Source: Chaunax sp. Z400
Lineage: Eukaryota > Chordata > Actinopteri > Lophiiformes > Chaunacidae
Direction: 5' to 3'
DNA length: 64,000 bases
Assembly (NCBI GenBank): GCA_037577475.1
Contig: CM075184.1
Location: 29,432,094-29,496,093 of the forward strand
Shown here: positions 33,411 through 47,764 of the stretch, in pieces
Numbering within the stretch: position 1 is the stretch's first letter
How the letters are laid out: the number at the start of each line of letters is the position of its first letter
The notes under the pieces: model-generated
What the model was told of the DNA's origin: nothing
The model's database searches: none
Seen by the model: only the letters and a program-made list of their open reading frames with translations
Position numbers and translations under genes: made by a program

Positions 33411-36400
33411 CCGATAATTGTGACACTCTGACGCTCATTGGCAGTGTGCGTCGCTGCCTTTGATCTCAATAATACCACACAAGTAAAGAAAACACTCAGT
33501 TTGTGACACATTAACACATGCAAGCAATGTCAAAGAGGTTTCTTGAAACTCCGTTCTGTTGCCCTGTGTGTAATCATGCATCAAGCAGATGACCTCAGTG
33601 GTATTCAATAAAGAGAGATATAATCAAGCTTGACTCTGAGCCAAGTCTTCGATGTCAAGTCACGACTCTTTAGTGAAGTCTCAATCTGCATATAATGATA
33701 CCCTTTAGATAAAAAAAAGGCTGTTATTTAGCTTTTGTCGTATTTTCCCCGTAAACATCAGAAACTTATTTCATTGACATGAAATGAAATCACAAGTGGG
33801 CACAATCACGCATGACAGTATATTAAATTATTTTGCAATTTAGGGAAGATTGTGAAGATTTGTATTCTTTCTTTAAAGGTAATCAGGCTGTGAAACATGA
33901 AAATCTATTTACTATGTAAGATCAGAGGAAGATGCTTTTTCTTAAATTGTATTTAGATTTAATAATGTTCACTGTTGGAAATGCTGATTCACAGCTGTAT
34001 GTGGAGCCAAACATGATCAAGGTGCGTAGTTCTACTTTATTGAATTAAAAAAAATACTAAGATACTGCCCCACCATGTTGTACCATAGTTGATCCTAAAA
34101 GTAATCACATTTAAAACAACAACGTTTTATGTGTATTTCTTGCAAAGTGGCAAGAAATTACTGTCACCACCATGGTAGATGATAAATATTTTTAAACTCA
34201 AGCTCAAACTTAATTCTCAATGACAAGTTTATTTTTCTCAGAGAAGGGTTTGATAAATTATTGTTTTAATATATCTGGGTCAGCCTTCTACACCCACCAC
34301 TTCAGTGTCATTTGAAAAGAATCAGGGTGACAGCTTTTTCTCCCTTATTAATGCGTGTTAACTAATTATTTTTAATGATCTTAAAAATCCTAGATTAATA
34401 AGAATACTCATATATTTATAACATGTTTACGCCACTACATTTAGTCAAATGCAAACGAGCCTCACAAATAAACTTTGCCTTGACATTTTAAATGAGGCTG
34501 GTTTGTTTGTGATGAGTATCTACAAATGATCTTTTAAACATGCCATTGGTGGAACTTCTCTAAAGTCACTCCAGAAAACAACCAGACAGAGGCCACCTGG
34601 GGACAATTCCTCGAATGCTGCTAATGAATAGAAGAAGGGAGACAACAAACAAACCAGCCTCTTTTTTTTTATTCTGCTGGCCTTGTCTGTTTGATATAAG
34701 ATGTTTGCCAAGCTGTCTTGTGGATTGGTGCAGTGCAAAGGGAAGATGATAAAAGGAGCAGCCATTAAGCTGAAATTCTAATTTCTTTGGTTGTGAGGGT
34801 CTGCATGATGCAAATGGTCACCAAAGACTTTATGCCAAGGGTCTGCACAGACATCCTCCATGTTTTTGTGAAGTGTAAAAAAAACAACCTGGCAACAAAA
34901 ACTCCCCTATGCTATGACAAGCTACATAATTTGTCTGTGTCCTCAAAGTGGACTCCAGAAAGTATCAACAGATCCAGGGTATCCACAGCTATCTGAGTAC
35001 AGGGCTACAGGATATTTCTCTGGTTGCACTGATACACCTTCCTTTTTAATTTGGATGCACCAGCACATCATTTAGGTGCACACAATAATACAAATTACTT
35101 TTTGTGATTTTTCCTCACACATTAGTAATGTCTTATCACATTTTAATTGATTTTTTAGCAGTTATAAAGGTCATGATAAATGTTTCTTTTTTTCATTCAA
35201 ATCACAGCACACTCATTATGAAATCATGATAACCTCAATTGTTTAAAAAAATAATGAAATGATGTTTATGGTGTTTAACAAACTCAAATAGATGAATCAA
35301 ACTCAAACAATTAAATTTTTTAGTAAAAAAGTAAGCTTAATTTTAAAACTATGCTTCCTCTTTCTTACTGGGATACTCACTATATGCAGTACAGTATGCA
35401 GAACACAAGAATTTACGATTGGATTTTTTTTTTCTACATTTCATCGTACAGTGTTGTTATGTACTGCGCAAGAGAGAGGGATTAAACGGCGAGAATGGGA
35501 GCATGCTGACTAAGGATTGAAGAGAAAACCTCATACAAACACCATCTAAGCTCAGTGTTACTCTACAGTTCTCTGGTTTATCAGTTACGTAGCCCATATA
35601 CGCTACACTGCAGACTGGATTCCCTACCAACAGACAAATAGTGGCAGCTGCCTCGTATGAATGGGGCCAATGTGGGCGAAGTGGGCATTTGGCAGGTCCG
35701 GGTTTTACGTCTTGTTTATAAAATGGCTGAATCATTGCAGCACTGTATTTTTATCTAACATAATCTGGTCATGGGTCACCTCTCCGTCATGCACGCGGCC
35801 TCACTCCCTTTTCCTTTCCTCCCCCAGCCAGCCATGACAAAACATTACCACAGGAAACACTGTGGATAAGCAGCTTGGACCGGGAACACGAGAAAGGAGG
35901 AGACTGTGCTGACTAACAGAAACCAGTTTCAGAGAAATCCAATGTCCAATAAATGTATTTATGAAGGTTAATTCATCTGACTTCGACCTTTTTTTTGTCC
36001 TTTCTTGTTATTTTTCCGATTTGGCCTATGACATGTACATTATCCCCCTCTTCATCTCTATCATCTCTCCTAGTTTGATGTTTTATTCTTTTCAGTATCT
36101 ACTGACCTCCCAAACACACAAACATACACCCTCATCCTCCTTCACCGTCTATCAGCATAGAAGAATCCTTCAGCATCCTCTCCACTGCCTCCACCTCTAC
36201 CATGAGGAAAAGGTCCTTCTGATTAGAACAGGCCTCTCAATAAGTGCCATCCATCATCTAGCTTACTGGTCCTCCCTTCTGATTAGTCAATCTCTCTTTC
36301 ACGAGCACACACGCACACACAGCTACTAAAGCATATATGCAAGTTGCATAAACATACACACAAACACAGTGTCTGAATAGTTCACATTGATTGAAACAGG

Positions 36401-39400
36401 ATTAATTAGCTATGAGGTAATCATTGGCTGCAAACAAGGCTGTATGTCAGGAGAGTTGACATTTAGTCGACATGAGATGAAAAGGGAAGGTGTGTATGTG
36501 TGTGTGTTGGTATGGGGCAGTATTCCTGCAGTCTGAGGCATTACACAGTGTGTGCTCCGTCTCCACTGTCGGAGAAAGGGTCTGACTGAGGCCTGTTGTA
36601 AAAGCAAGCTGACAGCTTTGTTAACAAGTCCGAGCAGATGAGAAGGGATTATTTCATTCCATGCCATGAGGATGGTTTCGAGGAAGCAGCCCTCATTTAG
36701 CTTCGGATTTGTCGGCTTCCAGTGATTCACTTGTGATTTTTCATAAATGTGCCTATTAACACTGTACGAGGCAGTCCTAGCTGTCATTATTTGAATAGGT
36801 GTGTTATTTTTCAGGTGATGCTGCATCAGAAAGGGTTGCAGTCATCTTGATCAAACTTACTTTGTACTTGTGAACATAAAAATAACACATTAGTATTAAA
36901 TATTATGGTTTTGTGAAATTGCTTACATTTTATGAGGAGGAGGCATCATGATAAGTCACGGCTCCCACCTGTCTTTTTTACCCTGCATGCATCTCTCTCG
37001 AAGTATGGAGGTACTGTAGTAGATTTTTCTAGGCATCTCAGCCTCCATGCAGCGTGGTGACTGGACATTTATTGTTGTCTCTGGACATATTTAATATCAA
37101 CATTTTGTGGCGAAATGTTGATGAATGCATTACATTTATTACATTATTTGATCTGTTTCAAATTACACTGGGCAGCAATTCAGTTTCCCCATATTAGTGT
37201 GCGTGGCTACCTCAGTTTCAACCAGCAAGGAACCAATCCTGTCCAAAGTGACAAGTGAAAAATTTGGTAGCCATTTGTTTCACTCTAAGTAAGGCAATTT
37301 TGATACACCAACAAAACCCCCCAAAAAACAGAAGAAATAATGCTTTTAAATTGTTTGTAAGAAACTGTCAGGTGTTGATTAATCAAACCATGACACTTGA
37401 AGAGCTGTGTGTGCGAGAGAGACGTGAGAGAAAGATCCTTAGGCATCACCTACGTTACTAACAGTAATTACACAATCAAACAAAACACTTTGCAATCACT
37501 GTGGTTTACATTTCTGTAAATACTGTATATACATAGAAGTTTGTGTGTTTGAATGAATGCCCACAAATATGTCCCTTTTTTTAGAATAATTTTGTCTGAA
37601 TGTAAAATATTGTGTTTCCAGTGGGCATAGATGAAAGTTTTTAGCAATATTTTATATTGTTTGTTCACTGAACATGACACATGAGGTCTTAAAAGGATTA
37701 TCTTATACACTTTAATGATACATCATGCAGAGATCTCTCTGCGCCTATGTTTGACACTTTTCTCCATAACATAACATGCTTGCAGGATGTGTGGGAAACG
37801 TGCTAATGCAATAGAGAACCAACCTAATTATGTTGCTGTCAATTATTCATTGGTGACTCAGGTTTGCAGGCTCGCAGACACATATTGTTTCCTCTTCACC
37901 CAGCGTGTCTTTAAGGCGTGCTCACAGAGACCACAGAATAAGTTATACTCATCAATATTTCACAGATAATTATTACACCAAAGCCACTGACTTTGATATT
38001 ATGAAGAGGCACTGGTGTTGGTTCCTGCAACTCATTGTTAAACCACTCCAAACAGACACACACCTATCTTTTTTTTCTCAAAATTCATTTGAATTTGAAA
38101 GACTTAAGGAGCTCTGCTTTGAGATTTACATTGCAGTATTTCCTCTGCACCCACTGCTAGGAGGAACAAACACTAATGGCAAATAAATAACCTCACATCT
38201 ATATACAATATAATAATCTATGTAGCTTTCGCCATATAAAAAAAAAGCTGCTGAGCTATTTGTCCAGTTAGCATGCCTTGCTATCATTTTTATCAGAAAA
38301 TTCTATTATCACTTGTAACCATTTGAACACAGAAAAAAAATTGCTTTTAAATTTCACTAGAATGATAGTTGTCAATGAGTATTAGCTTTTCTTGTGCGCC
38401 AAAGCTGAGCAACCTACTCAAAGAAAATTAAGGCAGTAAAAGACAGCTGTTCACAATTCATGCATCCAAGCATGAAACAACACAAAATAATGCAAACTGC
38501 CTTGAGAGAGCAAGCAGAATATAAAAATGTCACCCTATTGTCTGTTATGTATGTTGTCTCCTCACCTGACTTCCACCATTACCCCCTTGGGCAAAGCTGG
38601 GTATTTGGAAGTGGCCAATGTTAGTTCAGCCCCACCTCTGGGACTAATCACCTAATGAGGGCATTAGAGGAGTGTGAGGGTCATAGTGATTTGTATTAGC
38701 GTGTGTGTGCAAGTGTGTGTTAGGTGCAGGTGGTGTCTCTTGACATCTAGAGGGACCCCCAGGGAGATATTGAGGGGACCAGAGCAGGCTTAAGGGCCTA
38801 AGCTGTACCCAGTCAAAAACTGCTTGGATGGTGATGGATACCTTGCCCCAGGGAGAATGTCCACAAGAGCACTTAACCGTAACCAGGCACAGACAAACAC
38901 AGACACACAAATGCTCCACAGACAGGGCAAGATCCAAGTCCCAGACACAGAGCAGACACAGCACACAGCGAGGTGGAAATGAGATGTTTAGCTTGATGAT
39001 GTGTGACATCTGTAATGCATTCTAATTCTCCCCTTTGGAGCACTAGTCTTTAAGAATGATTGATGATGTTGTTTCATCGTCTCAGTAAACACAGCTTAAT
39101 AAATGAAGACCATGTCTGATCATCCTTGAATGGAAACACCACTTCAATGATTCAAACTGAATTCAGCATTGTCCTAAAACTGCAATATGGCATCATGTAA
39201 ATTTCACTCATTTTTCATTTCCAGCAATGCTGGATCCCCATTTTCTTTGTGTTTGTTTTCGTACAACATCATTGAACACATTTTTCATGAATTCACACCA
39301 AAGAACAGTGGCTTTATTTTTTTAGTCCCTGTGTATATCTGTGAGATGTGTGTGTGTCTCTGTCTCTCTGATTTGTGTCACTTTGCATGCCTTTGTGACT

Positions 39401-42150
39401 GGGTTGCTTGCTCATAAAACTGCTTGTTTGACTGTTCAGTAAACAGTGCACAGACTAGTAATTTCCCAATCATCACAACAGGCTTTGCAGACAGTGTTAT
39501 TACAGATGTGGTGTGGTGAAATCTGCTATTATCGTTACTTAACCCCATTGCAGTTGCTCTGAACATAGGCCTACCATTAACATTAAATGTTAATCACCCA
39601 TTCAAACAGGCAGCTTGCTGTCAAGCCTGGCTATAGTATCATATTCCAATGTATTTTGCATGTAGCTACCATGCTATTAGCTAATACATTCAGGTAGATT
39701 CTGCATTACATTTAGAAAAAGGGAAGCGCATTGACTGCATGGAGCTGACACACTGCATGTTTGTGTGTGCGAGTGAGTGTGTCTCTTTGTTAACACATTT
39801 TTGGGATCTTGAAGCAGCTTGTGTATTTGCAACAGGCAGGCTTCTTAGCACAACTTCAGCACTTTCGTATGCTAAATTCATCCCGTTCTGTACACAGCTC
39901 ATCTCTGTGAAATTCCTCTATGGTATTGAACTGCTGTATTGCACAATGCTTTAGGCATACAATATATTCTCAACGTATTGAGGTATACAGTCACTATGCA
40001 GTGCAGCGCAGTAGCAATATGTCAGCAACCTAAGATGTGAATTGACATATACACCAGTACACTGAGCTGCTGTAATGCTCTGGGGAGGAGGGAATTGAAT
40101 ATATAAAAAACCACAGACCTGGCAGTCCCTGAAATCAGAGGGTCTTGTGAGGTTCCTCCATGTGGGACCATCAATCCATGGGAGTCAGAAGATACTGTAA
40201 CAGATGGGGTATATCAGCCAGGGTAGAACTGTATTCTCCTCATGTGTTTTCTTTTTTTTTTTTTTTTTTAGTCAAGGTTTTGGTCATCGGATAATGTACA
40301 AGTCATCTTTGGCAGAAAAACCATACCGACTGTTTCTGGCTTGAATTTATGTAGAGTGATGGATCTAAAATGGTAAATCTAACATACCTGTAATATTATA
40401 CAGTATATATTAATTTACACAGGATGTGTGCTGGAGTCTGCACTGGTTGCCATCTCACAGTTATTTCAAGAACATGAAGTTGTTGTGCCCGACCAAGAAA
40501 TAGCCCAACATAGAAACTCACATAAAACTGTAAACTGAAAACACAAAACTTGTCATTTGTATTCATTATATAATGAGATGATTAATAAGCTTTTGACATA
40601 TAGGTGGGCAGATTTTATCAACAGACAAGCTGTTTCTCACTGTGGTCATATCCATCTCCTGGCTGTGTAGCAACTCCTGCCTTATCTGTGGGAATCATTA
40701 TGTGGTTTTAAGCAGGCGTTAATCAAACAAACAGAAAACTTATGTTTGATTGGTGGAAAATAGGGAGCAGCATTCTTGTGAAAGAATTTGTGTTACAATA
40801 TGTTTACTTTTTTTTTAATAAGGAGATGTACCTACCAGCACAGGGTACTGGCAAATGATGTGAAGATTCTATGAATGCCCGCGGCTTCAAGCAAAGGAAA
40901 CACATACCAAAAGAATGATGTGAAAAGAGCAGGGAGTTGATGCAGTGTACAAAACTGACACTGTTTAAAAAAAATCTGCACTTGCCAGCCACTGGGACAT
41001 TTTCCGCTACAAGGTTTACAGACTAACAAATTAAAGGAATAGAAAATGACATTGTGACTACAGATGCTTGCCTTTAGTGTCAGTATCTTGGCCCATAGCC
41101 CAAAATGAAGAAACCAAGGAAAATGCATGACATGAAAGTTCAGGTTTTCGTCAAACAGTGGGTAGCTTATTAAATCCTCTTTGATCCCGCTGTCTTTGAT
41201 ATCTGTGCTCTCATAAAGAATTCACTTTCAGTAGTAAATATAGGTAGTTCAGAGAGACATCACGACACACACTCCTCACTCCTTTACAGTCTCCTTAAAT
41301 TATACAAAACAATCTGGGAATATATGCAGGTCATATAAAAGAAAAAAAGAAAGAAAATTCAGCGAAAAGAAGTGGGAATATTCAGTTCCTTGACTTCGTT
41401 ATGTTTGGTATTTGCTGGTTATGAGGTTAGTGTTGTTTTGGGATAACTTCAGAATAAGTTAACTTGAACATTTGGCAGTACTTCCAGTTGGACGGTGGAC
41501 AATGTTACGTTAAAAGCAAATATCTTGCTGTTCACTTAATGTCAAAATTGAATGAAGCAGCCAAAGGACCACTGATAGACATTGAGTCTAACAGCTGAAA
41601 CATTTCTTGTGCTAATTACAGAAGAAGTGGAACATGATCACAGAGACGATATTAAGCCCCATGAGTTTGTTGATCTGGTCAATCAAATGTTAGAAACTTA
41701 ATGTGTTTCCGTACATATTAGTGTCTCTGTGTGTGCTCCTCTGTGGCCGAGTTGACAAATGTTGCTCGGTCAGCTGGGGTGAAAAGCCCTCTGCCCGTGA
41801 CCCCTTACCCCTGTTGCCATGGCATCTCTCTGTTTGTAATTGTCCCAGTTTTCTGGGTTGAAAATAATGACCAGCATCTATCAGAGGCCTGCCATCTCTT
41901 CCTGTCCTGTCTGAGGCTAGACCCTGACCTGGCAATGCCATCCCGCTGAGCCCACCTTGCCCGGAGGCCAGGCCTGTTTGTTTGCCCTGCCTTAAAGTAT
42001 GACACTGTGCCACGGAGACGGAAAGGTCGTGGCTGCCCCTGACCTGACCTCTCCCCCCTCCCTCTGTTTAATGCCAAGACAGTGGGGTTTGATGACAGGA
42101 TAACACACATTTACTCATGGATAAATAAATAAGCATGCGCACACGTATTT

Positions 42151-42153
<3 letters not shown>
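33411..42153. other. Nearly nine kb of non-coding DNA
   Basis: The longest repeat-poor stretch in the window. Open frames up to 138 codons (36410-36826, minus) have no family features. A poly-T run of 18 lies at 40252-40269. At 35540-35745 a stretch with several CpG could be transposon-derived, but I cannot place it. Candidate conserved stretches by complexity alone are 36580-36830, 37790-37930 and 41740-42110. No RNA gene is seen. Confidence 0.55.

Positions 42154-42232
<79 letters not shown>
42154..42232. repeat. (CA)39 microsatellite
   Basis: Pure CA over 79 bp, without interruption, so likely to be length-polymorphic. It is preceded by ATAAATAAATAAGCATGCGC. Confidence 0.97.
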
Positions 42233-42235
<3 letters not shown>

Positions 42236-45200
42236 AAAAAAGTAACCACATTAAACCACACGATCAAGCAAACTTGAGGATGTCTGGTCTTTCTCCGCTT
42301 CTTGCTCTGCAACATTTTCCAACTGTTTTGATGGATATGGGTGTTTTAGTCAACAGTTGTTGGTTTTTTCTGAAAACCAACAACAAACAAGGTTTCCACA
42401 ACAAAGGGATACGTCTTTCAAAAGAGAACTCCACTTGATGTCTAAGTGAAAGTTTAATTAATTGGAGCTGTAATATGTCATGTTAGTGGAGCCTGATAGA
42501 TTCAACCCCCGCATCCTCATTAAGAAAGTACAAACCTACTTTTGAACAGTAAGTTGGGGGATTGATTAGGAAGCTAACGCCTGTTGTGATACCCATTTCT
42601 TTCATTGTTCTCCTCTGGCTCAGTGTGGCACCGATCTTCATGCTGCATTCCAATTACCTCGGTGCAGATCAAGAAATGTGCCAGATTAACTACAGAAACC
42701 TTGCTAACAAAGAGAATTCGTAACTTAACAAGATGTAATTTCTCATTGATAAGCCCTGTCAGAATTTCCAAGGCTTCCCCTGTCTGAATAATTAGGAGGT
42801 TTGGATTTGAATACATACACAGACTTCAGGAATTGTTAGATACAGCGTGCAATGCTCTGATTAATATTTCACAAATTTTCTTTTTCAGTCAAGCCCATGA
42901 ATATTTGTAATGGGTTCTTTCAATTTCCTTTTTTTTTCAAGCTCTCGCTCAAAAGCATATGAAGTAGACAAAGTTTAAATTTCCAGATTTGATATAATGT
43001 AAAGTGTGTCACAGCTGGTACAACTCTTTTTGACATGCAAGTTAATAAGCAAGCTTAGTTCATATAATGCTTTGCAGTTACGTTAATGGTTAAGTTAAAC
43101 CCTTTTTTAAAAATATTAACATTAAGTACATGTTTTAGATTTTGTTCCTAAAGTTTCTCTTAGCACTCTGCATACTGCTCTTCCTCCCTGATCCAGATTT
43201 ATGGTCCCTGCTTTGGGTAATCATTGCACTGTACTATTTATTGTTCTTTGTGGCTACTAGTCCTTGTTAGCTGAGTTTAGAGCTCTAGTGGGCATCAGAA
43301 GCCAACAGAGGCAAAGATCCACTTTACTGAAGCCACTTACTTTCATGTTGTTCACCATAGAATCATCTGCATGGACGATTTGGCCTCACACAGCGCCTTA
43401 GTGTACTTTTGCTGTTAGCGTCTCTTTTTTTGTGGAGCACTGGGGGCACTTTAAATGTCATCATTCAGGCTTCAGCAGCCTTCGTCTAAATGAGGAGGGC
43501 CCTTATGATAATGACCATCACCCTACCCTGTACGCTAAATGACATTACATCATTTTCCCCTCAATTTGAGATTTTAAATAGGTTAGTTTTCCCTGAATAA
43601 TGTCTGTTAGTAATGGAAACTCTTCAGAGGCCAGGCTGAAAATACACATTCACACATAAGCCCACACACACATAAATCATGTTATTATCACACTCCAGGG
43701 GAAGTCTTATTAATCTTCAGAGTTTTTTGCCCTTCTTCCTCATTTGGAGGCAGCTCATGAACAATTCAGCTTCTGCCTGCTAATGGTGTTTCACAAGGCT
43801 CTGTGGGATATCTTTTATACATCAATAAGGGCAATTATCAGCTTAACTGAGGAAGCAGTGTCGCCAGCTCAACCATGCCCTTCTCTGTGCTCTACACCAG
43901 TGTACTGTCTTGACATGCTTTAGTAAAGCAATGCACCAGCATTGACAGAATTAAGGGTTTCGTTTACCATTGGGCCTAACCATTAAAAGCAAAGCAGAAT
44001 GAATACCTCAGATGATCACTTACCTATAGGCTAAAAAGTGTTACATATAACTGCAAATTTCATTTAACACCTGAAAACACGACCTACCTCCATTTAGATA
44101 ATTTTCATATGCAAACTTTCTGCAAATATATTATTGATGTGATGGTAGATAAGTAGTGATTTTGAAGTTATCTTATTATTAGACTTTTGATTTAACCAAA
44201 TAGATGCTTTAATAATAAAACAAATATTCTATTTATTTATTGTTTGTTTGTAAGTTACAGTTAAAGTCTTGGCACAAGAGGGCACTACAATCACGCATAC
44301 CCCCCTGGGGATGCCACCCCACCCATCTCAACCGTCCTGCCTCCATGCATGCTGTTCCATTGTGCAGAAGGGATTTGTGTGGGTGGGGGAAACCGTATGC
44401 AGCTGTGAGCATTAGCAGCTTAACCTTTGATGCTAATGCTAATATATAGGATTGGGCATGAGGCAGACATTGTGAGCCATATGACCACTGGCAGGCAGGA
44501 GTTGAGAGAGGAGAGGGATTGCTGGTGGTGATCTGATCCTTGCATGGATTAGTGGGCAACATGGCAGAGGTTGTCCTCTGGACAATGCCACCACTTGGAT
44601 TGAGCTACCAGGACGCTAATTAGATCAAGCATTGGCAATGTTGTGTGTTTGGGATTCAAGACTCTAAACACAGTCAATCTCTGCTCTGTTGGGTTGGTCA
44701 GTATTATTTCCATTTAATATTGATCATGTGATTGAGCTCAAAAGTCGATATAATGTATTTTCCTTTGGAAAGAAGATATCCACTGCCTCCCACTCGTAGT
44801 TCCTGCTGGTTAAGCCACTAGCCTCTCTCTTTTAGGTTGTTCAGCAGTCAATTTGAAGCAGTGCCCTGTGGCGTCTCTGCGCTCATATCCCTCATATCTC
44901 TCCCACCATCTCTCCCCGTGCCAACCATTGCATTATACCTCTGTTCTTTATACTCATTGGTTGCCCAACTGTTCTCATCTGGTGGGACACCAGCAGCTGG
45001 CAAGACCAACCTGAGGCAGTGTAGTGGCTGTGTAGCTCAGTTGCCCTCAGGGTCCCACAAACATTTGTGCTCAGTTCCCACAGCAGCTCCAACCTCTGTT
45101 TATGAACAAGAGGGATCAGACCAGGGCTTATATTTATAACCACACCACCATGACCGCCGCCACACCATCACAGTAATCACCACTGTGCATTGAGCCTGAG

Positions 45201-47115
45201 TGGAGCAGACACTTGGCCTGCTCCAGATGGGCACCGGCCAGCTTGGCCCCTCAGCCTGGCAGCTCTGAACTGAAATCATAGATGGGTTTTGCCCCTGCCA
45301 GCTTTGAACTGGCAAACCAGTTGTTGTAATCTATGGGAGGAAAAAAAAAAGGGGGGAACATGATGATAATGTTTCAGCTTAATCATTTGAAAGGTCAGTT
45401 TTGCTTTGTTCCCTGTTGTGCTTTGTATGGCGATTTGTGAATGCAAGGTCTCAAATTGCTGGACTAATGTTCTCATGGAAAATGTCTGCCTCATACATTT
45501 TGGCAGAATGTACGATTTTGTTTTAGACTGGTGAATTCAAACGACTGCCAAAAATGCTATTTACGTATATTTCCAAACCAGAGAGATTAAAAGGCTTAGT
45601 GCAAGTCAACTGCTTTTATTTTTATCACTTTCTATGTTAGAACCACTCTTCCTTTGTCAGCTAATTCTCATTCCAGAATCATTTTAACCGTGCCTTATTG
45701 AGTCAAACAATTTGTCCCCAGACATGGGCACTTAACGAGGTCTTGAAAGAACGTTTTCACTCGTTTTCATTGAAACACGTGTCTTTTCCTGTCTTGACCC
45801 CTGGAAAGACTGACCTGCTATTATGGTGGCCAGAAGTGGCAGAAAAGTCAGGACCGGTCTTACCACACAGCCCACCACAACAACTTAATAATGCATCATT
45901 TTGTCACTGTTAGTGATCCAGTAGACTTATATAGCCAAGGCACATGAACAAACATCCCTTGAACAATCTCTCTACATGTCGAGGTCAGCTTTTGTGGTCT
46001 AGAGGTGCAGCAAAATACAATCCACAGAGCCAGTTTAAACTTAGCCCACACTGACATGCCCATTTGAGGTTTTAGATTGCATTGCAATGGTTGTCTGTGG
46101 ATACCTTAAAGAAATGCTCATGGGGAGAATTAGTGGAAGCTTTGGCAGTACACTGGAGCCGCAAGTAGGTGAAAGGCAAACAGAGCTTTCGTATTGGCCA
46201 TGCCAGTAGAATTGCTGTAGAGCAATAACCATTAGCTCATTAGCAGACCCCAGCTCAGCGTTAGACTACATGCTGCGTTTGGAGGGTGCGCATAAATGGT
46301 GAGGAAGTCAAAGTTATTTGACTGTCCAGACCATAGGGAAGAGAAATAGTGGTACACTGAAAAGTAATGGAAATTGTTTCAGTTCCTTTAGATAGGTGGA
46401 GTACATTATGATGTCATTTTATGGGCTCATTGTTTTCATTATACACAGATTTCATAGTCAACAGCTCAACAATAGTATCAATACTTAAGCTTCCATTATC
46501 TCACAAATGGCATTTATTCTCTTTAACAAGAGTGCAAAACATTTGAAAGCCAGACACACACAAAAAACAAACCTGTTAATGATTAGACCGAAGGCCTCAG
46601 CATAAAGAGTAAATCCCCTGGGATTGACTTACATCAGCCAGCCTGGCTGATTTTATGGATCCTTTGTAGACACAGTTCACATCGACCATTGTCCCTCTGA
46701 CAGTTGATGTATATGTACATATAGGTCAGCTCTGCTTAGAGGAGTGAGAATACAATTTACTTATTTGCTTAGTGACTTTTATTAATTTCATTCAACAACT
46801 TCTTTGCGAAATGTTCAATATCTGGGTGTCTGACTTAAAGTTAGATCTTAGTTTTGTTTGGATTGGTAAGAGGTGCAAATACATCTGGAGGACAGAATTG
46901 AGTTGTGACATTCTAAATTCCGTCTAAATTAATTTGCAAGACAAAGTCATAAAATACGTAATTGAAGTATCAAAGGTCTTCACAATGTTCAGTGGTGACA
47001 TCAGAACTGTTTTGGGAGCCAATCTTCAAAAAGTGGTTGTTGACTTCATGAAGACTAACATTTGTTTGACACATTTACTACTGGCATTTACTACTACACT
47101 GGTACGACTGGCACA
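42233..47115. other. Non-coding DNA, no gene seen
   Basis: Mostly unique sequence. Stretches 42400-42560 (with TTTAATTAATTGGAGC near 42452) and 43440-43590 are high-complexity and AT-motif rich and could be regulatory. Open frames (up to 109 codons at 44233-44562, minus) have no recognisable product. An A11-G6 run sits at 45343-45359. Confidence 0.55.
42356..42384. repeat. Perfect 12-bp inverted repeat (hairpin)
   Basis: GTTGTTGGTTTT (42356-42367) and AAAACCAACAAC (42373-42384) are exact reverse complements separated by TTCTG. Neither arm extends further. There is no T-run or other sign of a terminator or small-RNA gene. Confidence 0.9.
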
Positions 47116-47245
47116 ACAACAATAACGACAACAACAGCAACCACTACTACTGCTCGTACTACTACTAATCATCATCATCATTTTATTTATATTAGACTTT
47201 TCAAGCTTAATCACAAAGTGCTTTCCAGATTACAAGAGTTACAGG
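47116..47245 (-). mobile_element. Non-LTR retrotransposon 3' tail with trinucleotide tail (minus)
   Basis: On the minus strand AAAGCACTTTGTGATTAAGC then TTGAAAAGTCTAATATAAAT ends in AAAATGATGATGATGATT and TAGTAGTAG-type units (plus-strand 47140-47181). GCACTTTGT-A......TTGAAAAGTGCTATATAAATAAA plus a short tandem tail is a very common 3' end of teleost LINE or LINE-dependent elements. No ORF remains, so it is a severely 5'-truncated insertion, the usual outcome of target-primed reverse transcription. Confidence 0.7.
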
Positions 47246-47448
47246 TTAAAACTTTAAATCAGAAACCTATGGAACCCCCCCTGAATGACATGCAAAACGT
47301 GCAACATGAGAGCACATACTGTACACTGCATCAAGCAGCACTGTGCCCAAATATATACCAAGTGTGCAACTCGGTATGAAGAAAACTATGTGTAACAGAA
47401 ATAGCACATATAAAGCAGATGAAGTTTAAGTCGAAGAAATAACCACAT

Positions 47449-47570
47449 GGTTCAGTTCGGTTCGGTTCAGTTCAGTTATTTATTATCCCAGATGGGAAAC
47501 TTGGCTTATAGTCAGGAGCAGAAGATAAAACAACGGCAACACAAGAAATGGCACAAGTACAAAAAAAGAA
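47449..47570 (-). mobile_element. Non-LTR retrotransposon 3' tail with pentamer tail (minus)
   Basis: On the minus strand AAGTTTCCCATCTGGGATAA then TAAATAA runs into tandem ACTGA and ACCGA units (plus-strand 47449-47476). The short hairpin CCCAtcTGGG right before TAATAAA plus a tandem tail is the hallmark of L2/CR1-like 3' ends that the reverse transcriptase recognises. It is the same design as the tail at 61229-61292. The body to about 47570 has no ORF; the 5' boundary is not clear. Confidence 0.75.
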
Positions 47571-47643
47571 CCCCTCACCTCCAATACAAAATACAATAAA
47601 CCAATCAAATACAAAATGTTTCCCAAACATACAATATACAGTG

Positions 47644-47644
<1 letters not shown>

Positions 47645-47681
<37 letters not shown>
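47645..47681. repeat. (AC)18 microsatellite
   Basis: Pure AC over 37 bp, between the LINE tail at 47449-47570 and the ACCTCCGCC element at 47765. Confidence 0.96.
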
Positions 47682-47683
<2 letters not shown>

Positions 47684-47764
47684 GAAAGACACCAATCACC
47701 TTGCCAGCCACCTTCACAATATGGCTCCCTGACTGGACATATAAAAACTAGATAGTACTCAGAG

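Noticed and set aside
36410..36826. 138-codon minus-strand frame as a gene
   Set aside because: It contains a run from a TG-rich patch, with no domain, no splice context and no plausible start.
41690..42110. Pair of ~100-codon minus frames as a gene
   Set aside because: The two frames overlap each other, and the residues are simple Gly/Arg/Gln-rich readings of GC-rich DNA with no domain.
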